DNA of 64,000 nucleotides, from NCBI GenBank assembly GCA_003024175.1, contig MDYQ01000010.1:62001-126000 (forward strand), given 5' to 3'. The notes under the pieces were generated by a model, which worked only from the letters and a program-made list of their open reading frames with translations, was not told where the DNA came from and did no database searches. Below are positions 45,656 through 55,893 of the stretch, piece by piece (positions within the stretch are counted from its first letter, which is position 1; each line of letters begins with the position of its first letter). A program made the position numbers and the translations under genes. This stretch comes from Planoprotostelium fungivorum. Taxonomy: Eukaryota > Evosea > Variosea > Cavosteliida > Cavosteliaceae.

Positions 45656-46291
45656 GGTCGTCAGGCTGAAAGAATGGTCGGATCGGCCCCTGTTCCTCGC
45701 TGATTGGTGACGAGCCCGAACTCGTGAGAAGACAGCAAGATGTCTGCGAGTGACCAATGACCACCAATATGAGGTATCTTTATCGACCGAACGAGAAAAA
45801 TCGTCACATCGCGACGAGAAATACGAAGAGCCGTGTGAGGGGCCACACATGAACCGCTTATTCTGGTAACTTGGTGCTCTCTGGACACGCTCATTTAGAC
45901 CTGACTTTGTTCTATCTTCCGGGAATTTACTCTCAAACTGGCCATAAGTCGCAGTGAGCACTTGAGAGACGTTTAAATTATAGGATCAATGTACATTCTG
46001 TTCTATCTTGTACTCTATTCCGTCACCAATAGCTTCTGGAATGGTAATGTTCCGCGAATGTCGGCGGACTTTTGATGGCAGAGTGTCGGCCAAAGTAGGT
46101 GGTCGCGGTCAATCTCAACAATTGATACACGTGAGAAGAGTATGGTCAAACCGATTAGGATCGTCTATAGATGATGTTGAATTGAAAATGTGATGCAAAC
46201 TGAAATGCACGATTTATAATTCGTGATTTGTTCATCGTGGCTGATGATCGCATGACGTGATGAAACAGAGACAAAGAGAGTACACTCGTGT
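45656..46291. other. Spacer between the G8-protein and eIF6 genes
   Basis: About 636 bp. It holds the G8 gene promoter side and the eIF6 3' region. Only short frames on both strands, none with domain-like composition. I see no RNA gene or repeat in it. Confidence 0.4.
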
Positions 46292-47197
46292 TTATAGGGT
46301 ATCAATTAGAGACGATCTCATCTGTCCAATGATGGCCGATGGTCTGGACTCCTCCAACTTGAATATCGACTCCAAAACGGAGATCTCTGTGGCCGTGGTG
46401 TCTAAACCAACAAACGCGCTCCAATCGTTGACAATGCAACCGGCACCAATCACATCACTTCCGCGGTTTACGGTTCCGGCGACGAGAGGTACTTGTAAGA
46501 GGGAGGCGAGCTCATCCTTGTCTTGAACGGAGGTCTTGGGATGGACCAGTCCTCCTTGGTTGCTGATGGCACAGTAGCTGCCGACCAGTGCATTACCAGC
46601 GATGGTTTGTCTGAAGACCTCAACGCCGAGAGTATCTGCGATGATTTCTTCCGTCTCCTGATGGAAAATGTGAGAAGGAGATGTGATTTAGAATGAGAAG
46701 AGGATGTGATTTGAAATGAGGAAGAGAAGACTCACTCTGTCAAGATCTGGGTGGACGAGGGCAACGTAATCGTTGCACACAACACAGTTACCTAAGGCAG
46801 ACAATCTCTCCTCGACTCTTTGAACGACAACTGAATCTGGAAGAGAGTTGCGAATGTGAAGCATCTCTTGATCTGTCGTTGTGTTGGGAAGCAGAAGACC
46901 ATTCTTGTTTCCTAAAATGATGTCAGAATCACCTGAGAAGATAAACATGTGTGAACACTCACCGACCGTCATACGTCCGACCAGACGTGTTCCAGCAATG
47001 CTGGTGTATACAACGGGTATATGATCAGCCAACTCGGCCTCCATCGCTCTGAAATGTTCCCGTCCTCCAGCTGCGAGGAGAGCGTATGCATTTGTCAGCT
47101 TGGTGAAGACACCAATCTCGCTGCTGTTCTCAAATTGAACTCCTACAGAAGGTCAGACGCATCCCATGCGAACCATGAAAGACACACTTGTGGCCAT
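46292..47197 (-). CDS. EIF6: Eukaryotic translation initiation factor 6
   Basis: Anti-association factor of the 60S subunit that is also needed for 60S biogenesis. A tiny first exon encodes MATR (start 47197) and joins [20 protein letters not shown]. The pentein repeats then match human eIF6 almost word for word: [117 protein letters not shown] and [18 protein letters not shown]. It ends MRSSLIDTL. About 245 residues, full length. Four introns. Confidence 0.97.
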
Positions 47198-47376
47198 CTT
47201 GTCTTATTGGCTCGTGTTGTGTCGAAAAATTGGAATGATTCTTTGTTTCTTCTTTCTCGTCCTCTTCTTCCTTCATTTCAGTTCGCGGAAAACGTTGTAG
47301 ATGGAATCTACATTTTCGAAACATTTCGCACATCACACGAATGACATCACATGCAAAAGAGAGGAGAACAGTCTTT

Positions 47377-50300
47377 CTATTGACTCTTTTGTATGCGTTG
47401 GTGGATGAGAACGAGGAAGTCGTAGTATGACGTGGAGTTTCTCATCTTGTCCTCCACCAGCCTCTGAGTGAACAGGTACTCTCTTCCCTCTCCTTCTCTC
47501 ACGATTCGCAGGGGCAGGAAGACTGACTTCTGCGATCTGATGGCGTTCAACACGGTGTGCAACTTGACGCTCAGAGGTGTCTCCAATTGAGGCAGTTGCA
47601 GCTGATGATCGTCATCAGCTTCCATCGTGATGCACGCGAAGACGTTCTACGCTCACCGTGCTGAGGTCCACTCCTTCGAGGGTAGGTATGCCGAATATCT
47701 CATACATGTTCTGCTGAGGATAATCTCTGCCTAACCACAGGATCATCTGTTGTGAATCTTCCAGCAGCAACATTCCACTTCTAGACAAGTGTTCCGAGTT
47801 CAAGTTGACCTGGTTGGGAAGGGTGACGAATTCTTCCGTGCCGGGGGTGGCCAGCTGATAGGATTAAGGTTTATAGACGTAAGGTACGTACCTCGTGGAG
47901 ATTGGTCATGTTGTAGAGGGTTGGGTAGACAAGGGAGATGATGTTCTGTACCGAAGAAATTCTGAACAAGTTGAGGAAATAAGTCCTCTCGTCGGGTTTG
48001 ACCTCCGTACCCAGACGGAAGGGTGTACTCTGGATTTAGGGTTTAATTTCGCGTCGTTCGTTTCGGTTACCTTGGTGACGGATAAGATATACAGGGGTAG
48101 AAGTTTTAGGGCCTCGGGCAGCAGCAGCTGAGTGTTCTCTTTTCTAGAAGCTAAATCGGTCTTGTATACGGTCAAAATGTCCACGCAACGATTGACCAGC
48201 ATGTCCCTCGCGTCCGACAATTTAGACGACAACGCCTTCTCCACCGCTGGCGCCAAAATTCAGGTTTCAAATTTCAAATCGCGTCTCACCGATCTTGGTC
48301 AGTAGCGTCGTAACGGCTCCCACGTCAGAAGACCGGAATATATCTGAAAAAAAATGAGGCGGGGGACGGGACTCGAAACCCACCAGCGAGAGAGTTTGTC
48401 ACGGCGAGACACTGTGTCATAATCCTGATTCTCCTCTCTCCAAAGGTAGTGGTGTACAGGAGGGCGGCCTGTATGGAGACGTACTTTGTCGACACATTGT
48501 TGTCCACCAGCTGGAATTGGAAGGCGTAGGACTTGTCGGCGTCGACGTTGGGTAGGGCTAAGAGGTCGGTGCTGCGGACGAAAAAGTTTCCGTATTGAGA
48601 TTCCACGTTGACAGCTTTAGAACATCTGACACGGAAGACGGCTTCGAAGCCGGTCTCTCGCAGGATGTTGTTGCGTAAGTCGTGGAATAACCTGGGAAAT
48701 TTCAGTTTACGTGGGGGAGGGGAGATTTCGAGTTACGTAGGGAGGTAGAAATGAGACTCACTTTTCTCCATCGGTGTCGCTTCTAAAGTTGAGGTAGAAG
48801 TAATTCTCACCACCGGTGAATTGAGATAGAGAGCCTGGCCGTGTCAATCTACAACGTTGTAGACGGTCGACTCACTCAGAGTGGCGACGTCCAGAAATTG
48901 GTGAGACGAGAAGATGAACGTGTCGATGGAAATCTGAGCGCGACTGCAGTCCATAGCCAAGTCCTTGTAAAACTTGTCGTCGAGAGAAGGGTTGAACAGA
49001 ATGGTCTCCTTATCTGTTCCCACGATGCGGCTGTCTTCACGGTTCGGTAGCTTACCGTCGCCCATGGACGGTAACGTGCTGACGAAGCTGATGATTTTAC
49101 CTCCGATGGGTTTCTACAATGAGTCAGAAAAGATCATCCCGTCACACAGAGAAGAGAGGAAGGTGATGAAGAATGAAATGGCGAGTTGTAGACTCACGAT
49201 GAGTTCAAAGGCGCATTTGAGTGCCATGCCGTAAGCTGAATCGACATTTTGGGTCACTGGGAACATGCTGGGAAGCTTCGTCAGCAGGGTGTCGACAATA
49301 GCTCTGCTGTCGACAAGGTTGACCAACAGGTCGTCGGGCAGGGGTAAGAACACCTCCGACAGATCCGTCACCACCAGCATCTGCGGTTTCGACAGGGTCG
49401 ACTGTAACATTTGAGACTCGTTTTCCCGCCAAAATCTCACCCTCAAATTGTAAAAGTGGAGGGACGAGTTGAAAGTGATGAAACCGATTCGAGTGCGTGG
49501 GCTGCCCGGAAATTCATCCAGAGTTCTCCTGATGGTCTCTATGGTCATGTGAAACATTCCACTGCTGATGGCGTAGAAGCTCGCGTCGATGAGAAAAAAA
49601 TAAGTGGCTGGTTGCGGGGGTCGAACCATGTACTCGGCGGGAGCGATGAACTCGACGATACCTCTGGGAGAGAGTCAGAGGGTGGAGATGCTTCGTCTAC
49701 AACTCGCCTTTGTAGTTCGGGTCTGTCGGCCAGATCGGTACGACGGCCGGTGGCGTCCAGTGGAGAATAATAATCGGTGGGAACTATTTTAATTTGAATT
49801 TCGTGTGATGATGATGACGCTCACCATCGTTGGTGAGGTAACAGAAGTTGCACCTCCATCTTCTGCCTCCGTCTACAAAGAGTGCAAAGGGATTGATGTA
49901 GGATCTGCATCTTCTGCAACGGACGACTCCACAGAGGCCCGGGCTCACGACTGGAATGACATCACTCTGGCTTTGAGGTCTCGCGAGGGGGTGCATGATG
50001 CAACCGAATGGGATGTTGGACTTGTTGGCCAAAGCTTTTGTCTGGGGGATGTTGTTGTACGTCATGCGGAGGAATGTCGGTGGACATTGGACCTCAGGTG
50101 CGATGGATAATGGAATGACCTCTCCGGCATGATTGGAAGTTGAAGATGAAGAGTTCTGAGTGGACTCTGGACGTTGAGAGACGATGGGTGACTGAGGAGC
50201 TGACCAACCATTGGACGGTCGAAGGACAGGTGAGTCCTGTAGAATGGATGAGCGATGGTTGTTGTGATCTGGACTTTGATATGCAATTCCATCGAGGAGT

Positions 50301-50563
50301 GACTTCAGATGGTCGTATGTGATTTTCCGTAAATACATGAGATCGAATGGACTCACCGTTAAGCGTGGAGAAGCACCTGGCACACCGTTGACGGGTGTTC
50401 CAAAGGGGCTGGCGCCTGCAACGGGTGCGTTGTTGTTATTGTTGATAGATAGATTGTTCAATTCCTCATTGACTCTCTGTAATGGTACCGGCTGTGCGGT
50501 GCCGGCTGGATTCGCTGGATTATATGCTGCATCTGCAGAGAGGTAGACTCTCTTTTTATTCAT
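47377..50563 (-). CDS. SEC24: COPII coat cargo-selection subunit Sec24
   Basis: Selects cargo at ER exit sites as part of the Sec23/Sec24 inner coat. The start at 50563 gives MNKKRVYLSADAAYNPANPA and a ~150-residue Pro/Asn/Ser-rich disordered N-terminus. The zinc finger follows (VVRCRRCRSYINPFALFVDG, RRWRCNFC). The trunk vWA-like domain has TYFFLIDASFYAISSGM and RTRIGFITFNSSLHFYN. The beta barrel and helical regions follow (FNPSLDDKFYKDLAMDCSRA, FTGGENYFYLNF). The gelsolin-like domain near the end reads LLLEDSQQMILWLGRDYP. The C-terminus is FLVLIHQRIQKSQ. Roughly 900 residues with about 15 introns; one intron (48835-48875) is built round the TCTACAACGTTGTAGA palindrome. Confidence 0.95.
48835..48875 (-). 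repeat. SEC24 intron with perfect 16-bp TCTACAACGTTGTAGA palindrome
   Basis: The core lies at 48848-48863 within a 41-bp intron. It is the same motif as in the kinesin intron at 6870-6912. Confidence 0.85.
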
Positions 50564-51019
50564 CTTTGTGAATGAACGACAAAATACTGAACTCTATGTA
50601 TAAAGAGTGACCTCAATTTGAAAGGTCGAGGATATGTCGTTCCGTAGATGAAGCAAGGAGGAGATGATGATGTTTTGCCAGGAAGGTATAAAATCACCCG
50701 GGCAAACTGCCCCCCTTGTGTTGGTGTGGAATTTTGATAATTCACAGGAAAATCATAATCGCAACGTGGCTTCAACCTGATGTTGGAGACCTCCATGTTT
50801 GGGTGGATGCTCTATGCCAATACAGACCTAAGAAATAACTATTAGAGGTGTGCATCATGTTGTGCGTGTTTTGGATCGACGATGAATGCAAATGATCTGC
50901 TAAAGGAGTTGTGATACACGTAAGACTTTCTCATCAGAATCATTTATGTCCGTTCAAACAATCAAGCTGTTGCTCTTTGAAATCATACTTGATACTTCGA
51001 GGACACATCCGTCTCATCA
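50564..51019. other. Spacer upstream of SEC24
   Basis: Mostly SEC24 promoter and 5' UTR. A 78-codon minus-strand frame (50560-50796, MEVSNIRLKPRCDYDFPVNY) ends just at the SEC24 start. It may be an upstream ORF or chance. No repeat or RNA gene is seen. Confidence 0.3.
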
Positions 51020-51894
51020 TCATTTACGGACGATGTTTCTGGACTCGAGAATGCCCTCGGCCCAATTTGTCATGTTACGATGAAACTGATCGGGCACCAT
51101 CTCCCTGCCCTCTCTGATTGCACTCTTCCTCTCTCTGAACTCCTTCCAGAATCTCCTCAACAGAGGAAACTCGTCCTTCGTGTCTCTTCCGTACACCTCC
51201 TTGATGATCTCTCCACTGCCAATGGTGAGGTCCACCCCGTAGCAATCATGAGTGAAATCCAAAAACTGGTAAAGGAGGATCTCTGCTACAGTTGCCGTGC
51301 GTTGGATCATGTCGTCGATCATCTCGTGCGACAGGTGTTGACCCTCTATAGCCGTAAGGAAGCGATGAATCCAACGCAAGAGTTCTTTGGAACCTTTTGG
51401 AAAGGAAAGTCCGGGAGGTCCAGCGGCGGTGCCTGCATCACGTGTCATTCCCTTTGTATGGGCGATCGATCGTATCATCATCGAGACACACCCATCAATC
51501 GCACTCCATTCCAAGAAGAAGTGAGTTCGTTCGCGAGGGACTCGAACGCCACTTGTCTGGCCTCTTCCATTGGAGTCATCTCCTTCTTCTTCATCTCTGG
51601 AAACCCGTGCTCGCCTCTCTGACAGCAACCGTCTAAATAGCGCATGATGGCCACACTGTCTCCGATGTGATCGTAGCCGTCGTCGTCTGCACGAGGTACC
51701 GCCAGCACTGGTAGACTACCTGGAGGTCTTGGCGGGAAACCTTCTTCAGCTCGATCACCGTTCGGTCCTGGATCAGAGACCGCTACGGGGCGAACGAGGT
51801 GCTGGGGAATGTTTCTCTCTCTCAAGAAGATGAGAACACGTCTAGGATAAGGCATCCAAGGATAAGAGTAGAGGAGGTATGGACGCTGGATCAT
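51020..51894 (-). CDS. Glutathione S-transferase-like protein
   Basis: Two exons joined across a ~37-bp intron near 51455-51493, about 275 residues. The N-terminal thioredoxin-fold half starts MIQRPYLLYSYPWMPYPRRV with LIFLRERNIPQHLVRPVAVS, then PPGSLPVLAVPRADD and HIGDSVAIMRYLDG; the latter follows the GST pattern in which a cis-Pro (LPVL) precedes an E/D-S/T glutathione-binding turn (DSVAIMRYL). The C-terminal half is all helical (KELLRWIHRFLTAIEGQHLS, MTNWAEGILE). It lacks the AKL/SKL or signal-type ends, so cytosolic. The substrate class is unclear; detoxification or dehydroascorbate reduction are options. Confidence 0.72.
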
Positions 51895-51987
51895 CTTTGT
51901 GTTGGTGGAAAGTGACGATGAAGATGGTGGTCTTGTCCGTGCGTAACCCGTAACCCGATAGCCCGATCCGATCCGATTTGAAATAAA

Positions 51988-53223
51988 ATGGAAGATCGAG
52001 GCATCATTTCCATCTCAATGGACCACGAACTCACTGCTTTCAAATTCATCTTCTCACTGTTACTGAGAGGCGACCTTCCCTCGGGAGGATCCGTGATCGA
52101 TCACGAGAATGACGACGAGAAGCAAACAGAATTCCATCTGAACACCCTCTGGGACGACGACCAATACTTTCACGAGGGTTGGGAATATATGCACAACTAT
52201 CAATGGGAAGTCATACCACCAGTCAATCACATCCAGAGAGCGAGAATTTGGACCGTCGTTCGGTGTGTCTGCTCATCGTGGAGGCAGATAGCCGACGAAG
52301 TGATGGATTTCCGCTACGCCTTCCATCTGTCCATCTCCGAATGTCTCCCCGAGTCTCTCTCTTTCATTCTCACAAAGAGAGATCCACGATCTGAGCCGCT
52401 CGTCAACACAACGGTGAGTTCCATCATCCTCTCAGACGAACTCACCGCATCGAAGAACGATGGTGACCCCGAAAGTAACCTTTTGGCCGCCACGGTGGCA
52501 TACTTGAGTTTCGAATGCTTCATCATCCTCATCAGAGACGGAAGGCTCACACCCGATCACCGCCTCATCGAACTGGCAATATCCTCTCAGAGCATGGACA
52601 TCTTGTCCTGGCTGATCGACAACGTTTCCATCCCAGACAATGAGCAGAATTTTCGCGCTCAAATGTTCTACGCGGCAACACGACCGAGAAACGCAACAGC
52701 GAACGTTCAGATCGTGGAGAAGCTGCTCCACAACGGGTTTCATCCTCCATTGACCGATGGAGGGCACCTACCTCATGAGAGATTCACGTGACCTCTTTGA
52801 CTTGTTCCTCGATCATCCACTGGTCGATCCAAACTACACGAACGATCTACTGATACAAATCTGTCACGACGCGAACTTGCACAAGTTGAAGTGTGTCTTA
52901 GAAGTTGGTAGGGTCGATCCGGGTTACAGAGACAGTCAATGCCTCTTTGAACTGATCGAGACAAAACTGTCCCACATGGAAGACACATCATTAGACGATG
53001 AACGACCAGCCATGTTGGAGGTGAGATCGAATCGATACATGCTGTAATTGTTACGAGATTGATCGCCTCGCAGATCCTCTTGAAAGACGGTAGAGCGGAC
53101 CCCACGACTAGAGGGGGTTCTTTACTGAGATTGGAGGGATGGAGGAAAGAATGGTATCACACGATCTTTATGGAAGACGAAAGAGCACGCAAGACACTTC
53201 TGACCATGAATATAAAAGAATAG
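51988..53223 (+). CDS. Ankyrin-type repeat protein with F-box-like N-terminal region
   Basis: About 380 residues. The N-terminal part contains RARIWTVVRCVCSSWRQIAD, which resembles the second half of an F-box. Downstream are helical repeat units such as FIILIRDGRLTPDHRLIELA, SQSMDILSWLIDNVSIPDN, LFDLFLDHPLVDPNY and LKCVLEVGRVDPGYRD, the degenerate DPRVDP-type ankyrin units frequent in amoebozoan genomes. A 43-bp GT-AG intron (within 52734-52780) restores frame at LLHNG/DSRDLF; a second intron lies near 53021-53072. The C-terminus reads LLTMNIKE and a TAG stop. If the F-box is real, the protein would recruit SCF ubiquitin ligase; this is inference. Confidence 0.65.
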
Positions 53224-53783
53224 AGTGTCTCTGGTCATCTTCCTCATCTTCTAAAAAACAAAATAATCTCCGTCTACAACTCAATTTCCGGTTCGGGAAA
53301 TCATTTTGTGATGCTCTTCGCTGAAGTCATTTCAGTGAAAGAACAAGGAGGATGAGGATCGTGCACCATTCATTCACACCTGCACGCAGTCATCTTCACC
53401 TCTTGTGCAGATGCAAGGGCGAGGTGTTACTTCGTTGTTCAATGGTGACATCTAGTATTAGGCTGGATGGAGGTTGTCTTCTCGGTGGAGAAGATGATTT
53501 CTGTTCGGCCGCCAAATAATCAAAAGAAAATGAAAGAAAATGTGCACAAATAGAGCCTGTGCAGTGAAGATGAAGAACGACGAGTAAAACGGCTCTGTCT
53601 TTATCGTCACATCCTGAGTTTCAAAACTTTCGTTTCTCTCGTTCACGAGTGATAATTACCACTGCTCATGAGAGACAACCTCCTGTCCCGATTCATCTTC
53701 TGCACCACCTTCCTGTACTTTGTCGAGCGTTGTTTGATGGTCAGGTTGGCCAGCTGAGAAACTTGAGTCGTCCCCTCCATCTT
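53224..53783. other. Spacer with one short hydrophobic open frame
   Basis: About 560 bp. The minus strand has a 62-codon frame (53458-53646) with a hydrophobic stretch (FFIFTAQALFVHIFFHFLLI), which may be a tiny membrane protein or chance. Part of 53650-53783 may be extra 3' coding or UTR of the START gene, since a frame reading VSQLANLTIKQRSTKYRKVV is seen there, out of phase with the called stop. Confidence 0.3.
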
Positions 53784-55622
53784 TCATCTCACCCATTCAG
53801 GAAAATTTCCCTTCACGTCTCCGTGGTAAACAGACGTCACACGAGTGATACCCGGCTTCACCTCTTCAAACATCTCCCCCTGCACTGTACCCCATCAGTC
53901 TCCTTCGTATCGAAATCCCGTCGAAATTTCGACTCACGGTGTACGTAACCTACGACCGTTCCCTTGGTGGGTGGGTGTGGTGCGTTCCAATTCAAACGGA
54001 CGATCTTCTTCTCTGAGCGGACTTCATCGATGTAATAAGACCAGATGCGATTCTGGAAAGGTGAGGGGAGCTTGAGACAGGCGACGGCCAACAGGGTGCC
54101 GTTTGCGGTGGGTTCTGTGTGGTAAGACTGGGACGGGTCAACGTGATGATGATGGAGATGATGGGAAGATGACGATCGAGTGGGGTGCCATCACCTTGAT
54201 GAGATCGTCCTCTTCTGGATCCCAGATGAGACGGTTCCACTCGGCGGCGGCTTCTTCCAACGATAGTTTGAGCTCTGCGACAGTTTTTCCGGCCATGAGA
54301 GGGATACCCTGATGAGAATGAGACACCGAACATGATGACGGTCCACCTCTTCTTTGAATTTGTAAAAGGAAAAGTTTTCGGAGGGCTTATCTACGATCTT
54401 CCTCCAACTGTCGCTGTCCATCTTATCTAACAATTGACGGTGCAAGAGAGTCCGCTGTAAAGAGTTGAGATGATGTGACGCGAACGAGATCGAAAGTCAC
54501 ATGGACATCGTGGAGGGCCGATGATGGACCATAAGTGCGATTCAACCATTGAGTGAACTTTTGGTCTTCTTCTTTCGTAGTTGTTTCGGTCATCGAAGAG
54601 CATGCGATGAGTCTCTCATATGTGATGATCTCTTTCTGAAAGACAAGGTTAATTGTATTGCGAGTGAAGAGGCACTCACTTCGTCCATCAGACGATCGAA
54701 CCACTCTCGAATCTGGGATGGATTTAGACGATGAAGAAGATGGTTCTACGTCACTGAGTCAACGAGAGGGGCTTCGGAGGGTGAGATCGGGTTTCCGTTT
54801 GAAACCTTCTTCAATGCATCCTTAAGCGATCTGGGACGGTGAGCCGATGACTGATTAAAAGATGCAAACTTGATGGTGAGCGCGTGAGCCGAAGCTTCTT
54901 TCTGTTGGGAATGCAAGAAGGGAACGAGGATCTCTCGACAATAATAGGAGGCGACTGTGGGTAGAGGTTGTGTGTTTGCATTGGATTCCGTGCATTGATG
55001 GATGGTGAGGATGATTCTTCTGAAACTCCTGTGTGTATGTGTAAGAAATCGCTCGTGACGGAAGTAACTCACACTGGAGTATCATCGATGCTGGAGATCA
55101 GAAGTCGAAAGAATTGAGGACCAATGGTATCCAGATCTATGCTCTGGAGAGGATCAGTCACCGGGCGATGAAGCGAATGTCTACCTCTTTCGATTCAACA
55201 AAGATGGAGACCGTATTCTGAGCAAATTTGATCGCCAGATCTGAATCAAGAAGAAGTTGAAGAGTCCGTGTTGAGAGGTTGGCTGCCGAAAAATTGCCGC
55301 CTCTGTCTAAAGAACGTAAGCCGAGGTGATTCATTGATCGATCGTTCACCCATTTCCCTCTTGACGAGCCAATTAACCAAGGGGATGACTCTGTCAGTGG
55401 AGGAGAAGTGATCATACAGTTTTTGGCTCAGGAGTTCCACGTCTATATCACCCCCCACACGTTCTAGCGTCGATTCTAATTCCTGAAACTCACTCTCTAA
55501 CAGACTCTGTCACCCATTAGAATCACCCGATCTGTATCATCACATCTCACATCCATCATTACACTACTAAGCCCCGAAGAACTCTCACTGGCCATCAACT
55601 TAGCCTTGCTTGGACTGTTCAT
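53784..55622 (-). CDS. START-domain lipid-binding protein with helical, possibly RasGAP-like N-terminal region
   Basis: The start at 55622 (MNSPSKAKLMASESSSGLSS) joins across a 45-bp intron to LLESEFQELESTLERV and then a helical region (DIDVELLSQKLYDHFSSTDR, VIPLVNWLVKREMDRGGNFS, TRTLQLLLDSDLAIKF) that loosely recalls the RasGAP fold; no arginine-finger motif is certain. Exons continue in phase through IREWFDRLMDEKEIITYERL and KFTQWLNRTYGPSSALH to a START domain: LLDKMDSDSWRKIVDKPSEN, FYKFKEEVD, AELKLSLEEAAAEWNRLIWD, LKLPSPFQNRIWSYYIDEVR, KKIVRLNWNAPHPPTKGTVV, EEVKPGITRVTSVYHGDVKG. START domains bind sterols, phospholipids or ceramide. The 3' end is uncertain: the called TGA at 53784 gives ...NFPEWVR, slightly short for the fold. 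Confidence 0.62.
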
Positions 55623-55893
55623 GGTAGAAGATGGTAAGAAGCTGCCTCCCATGTGCCCAGACTGCTCGCGTCAAAATGACATTCAGCTGAGCTTAGCCCC
55701 AACGAACCCGCGCACACACAAAATATCATTCTGCACCTTAGTACATATTTCTCATCGGTTTCTCTTCATACAATACTAATTTTATAGACGTGACTTCTTC
55801 ATCGTTCTCGTGATCGCCTGGTCTGTCTGTCTTCCTCTCTCGAGGTGAAATTCTCTCCTCTTCACGTGCATCGTTTCCATCATCACATCACTG

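Noticed and set aside
45308-45961. 217-codon minus frame starting upstream of the G8 gene's signal peptide
   Set aside because: The internal Met at 45655 begins a perfect signal peptide; the upstream part is low-quality sequence and probably 5' UTR read-through.
52757-53047. Ankyrin gene broken by a frameshift near 52740
   Set aside because: A 43-bp GT-AG intron (52737 region to 52779 region) restores frame exactly, so the gene is intact.
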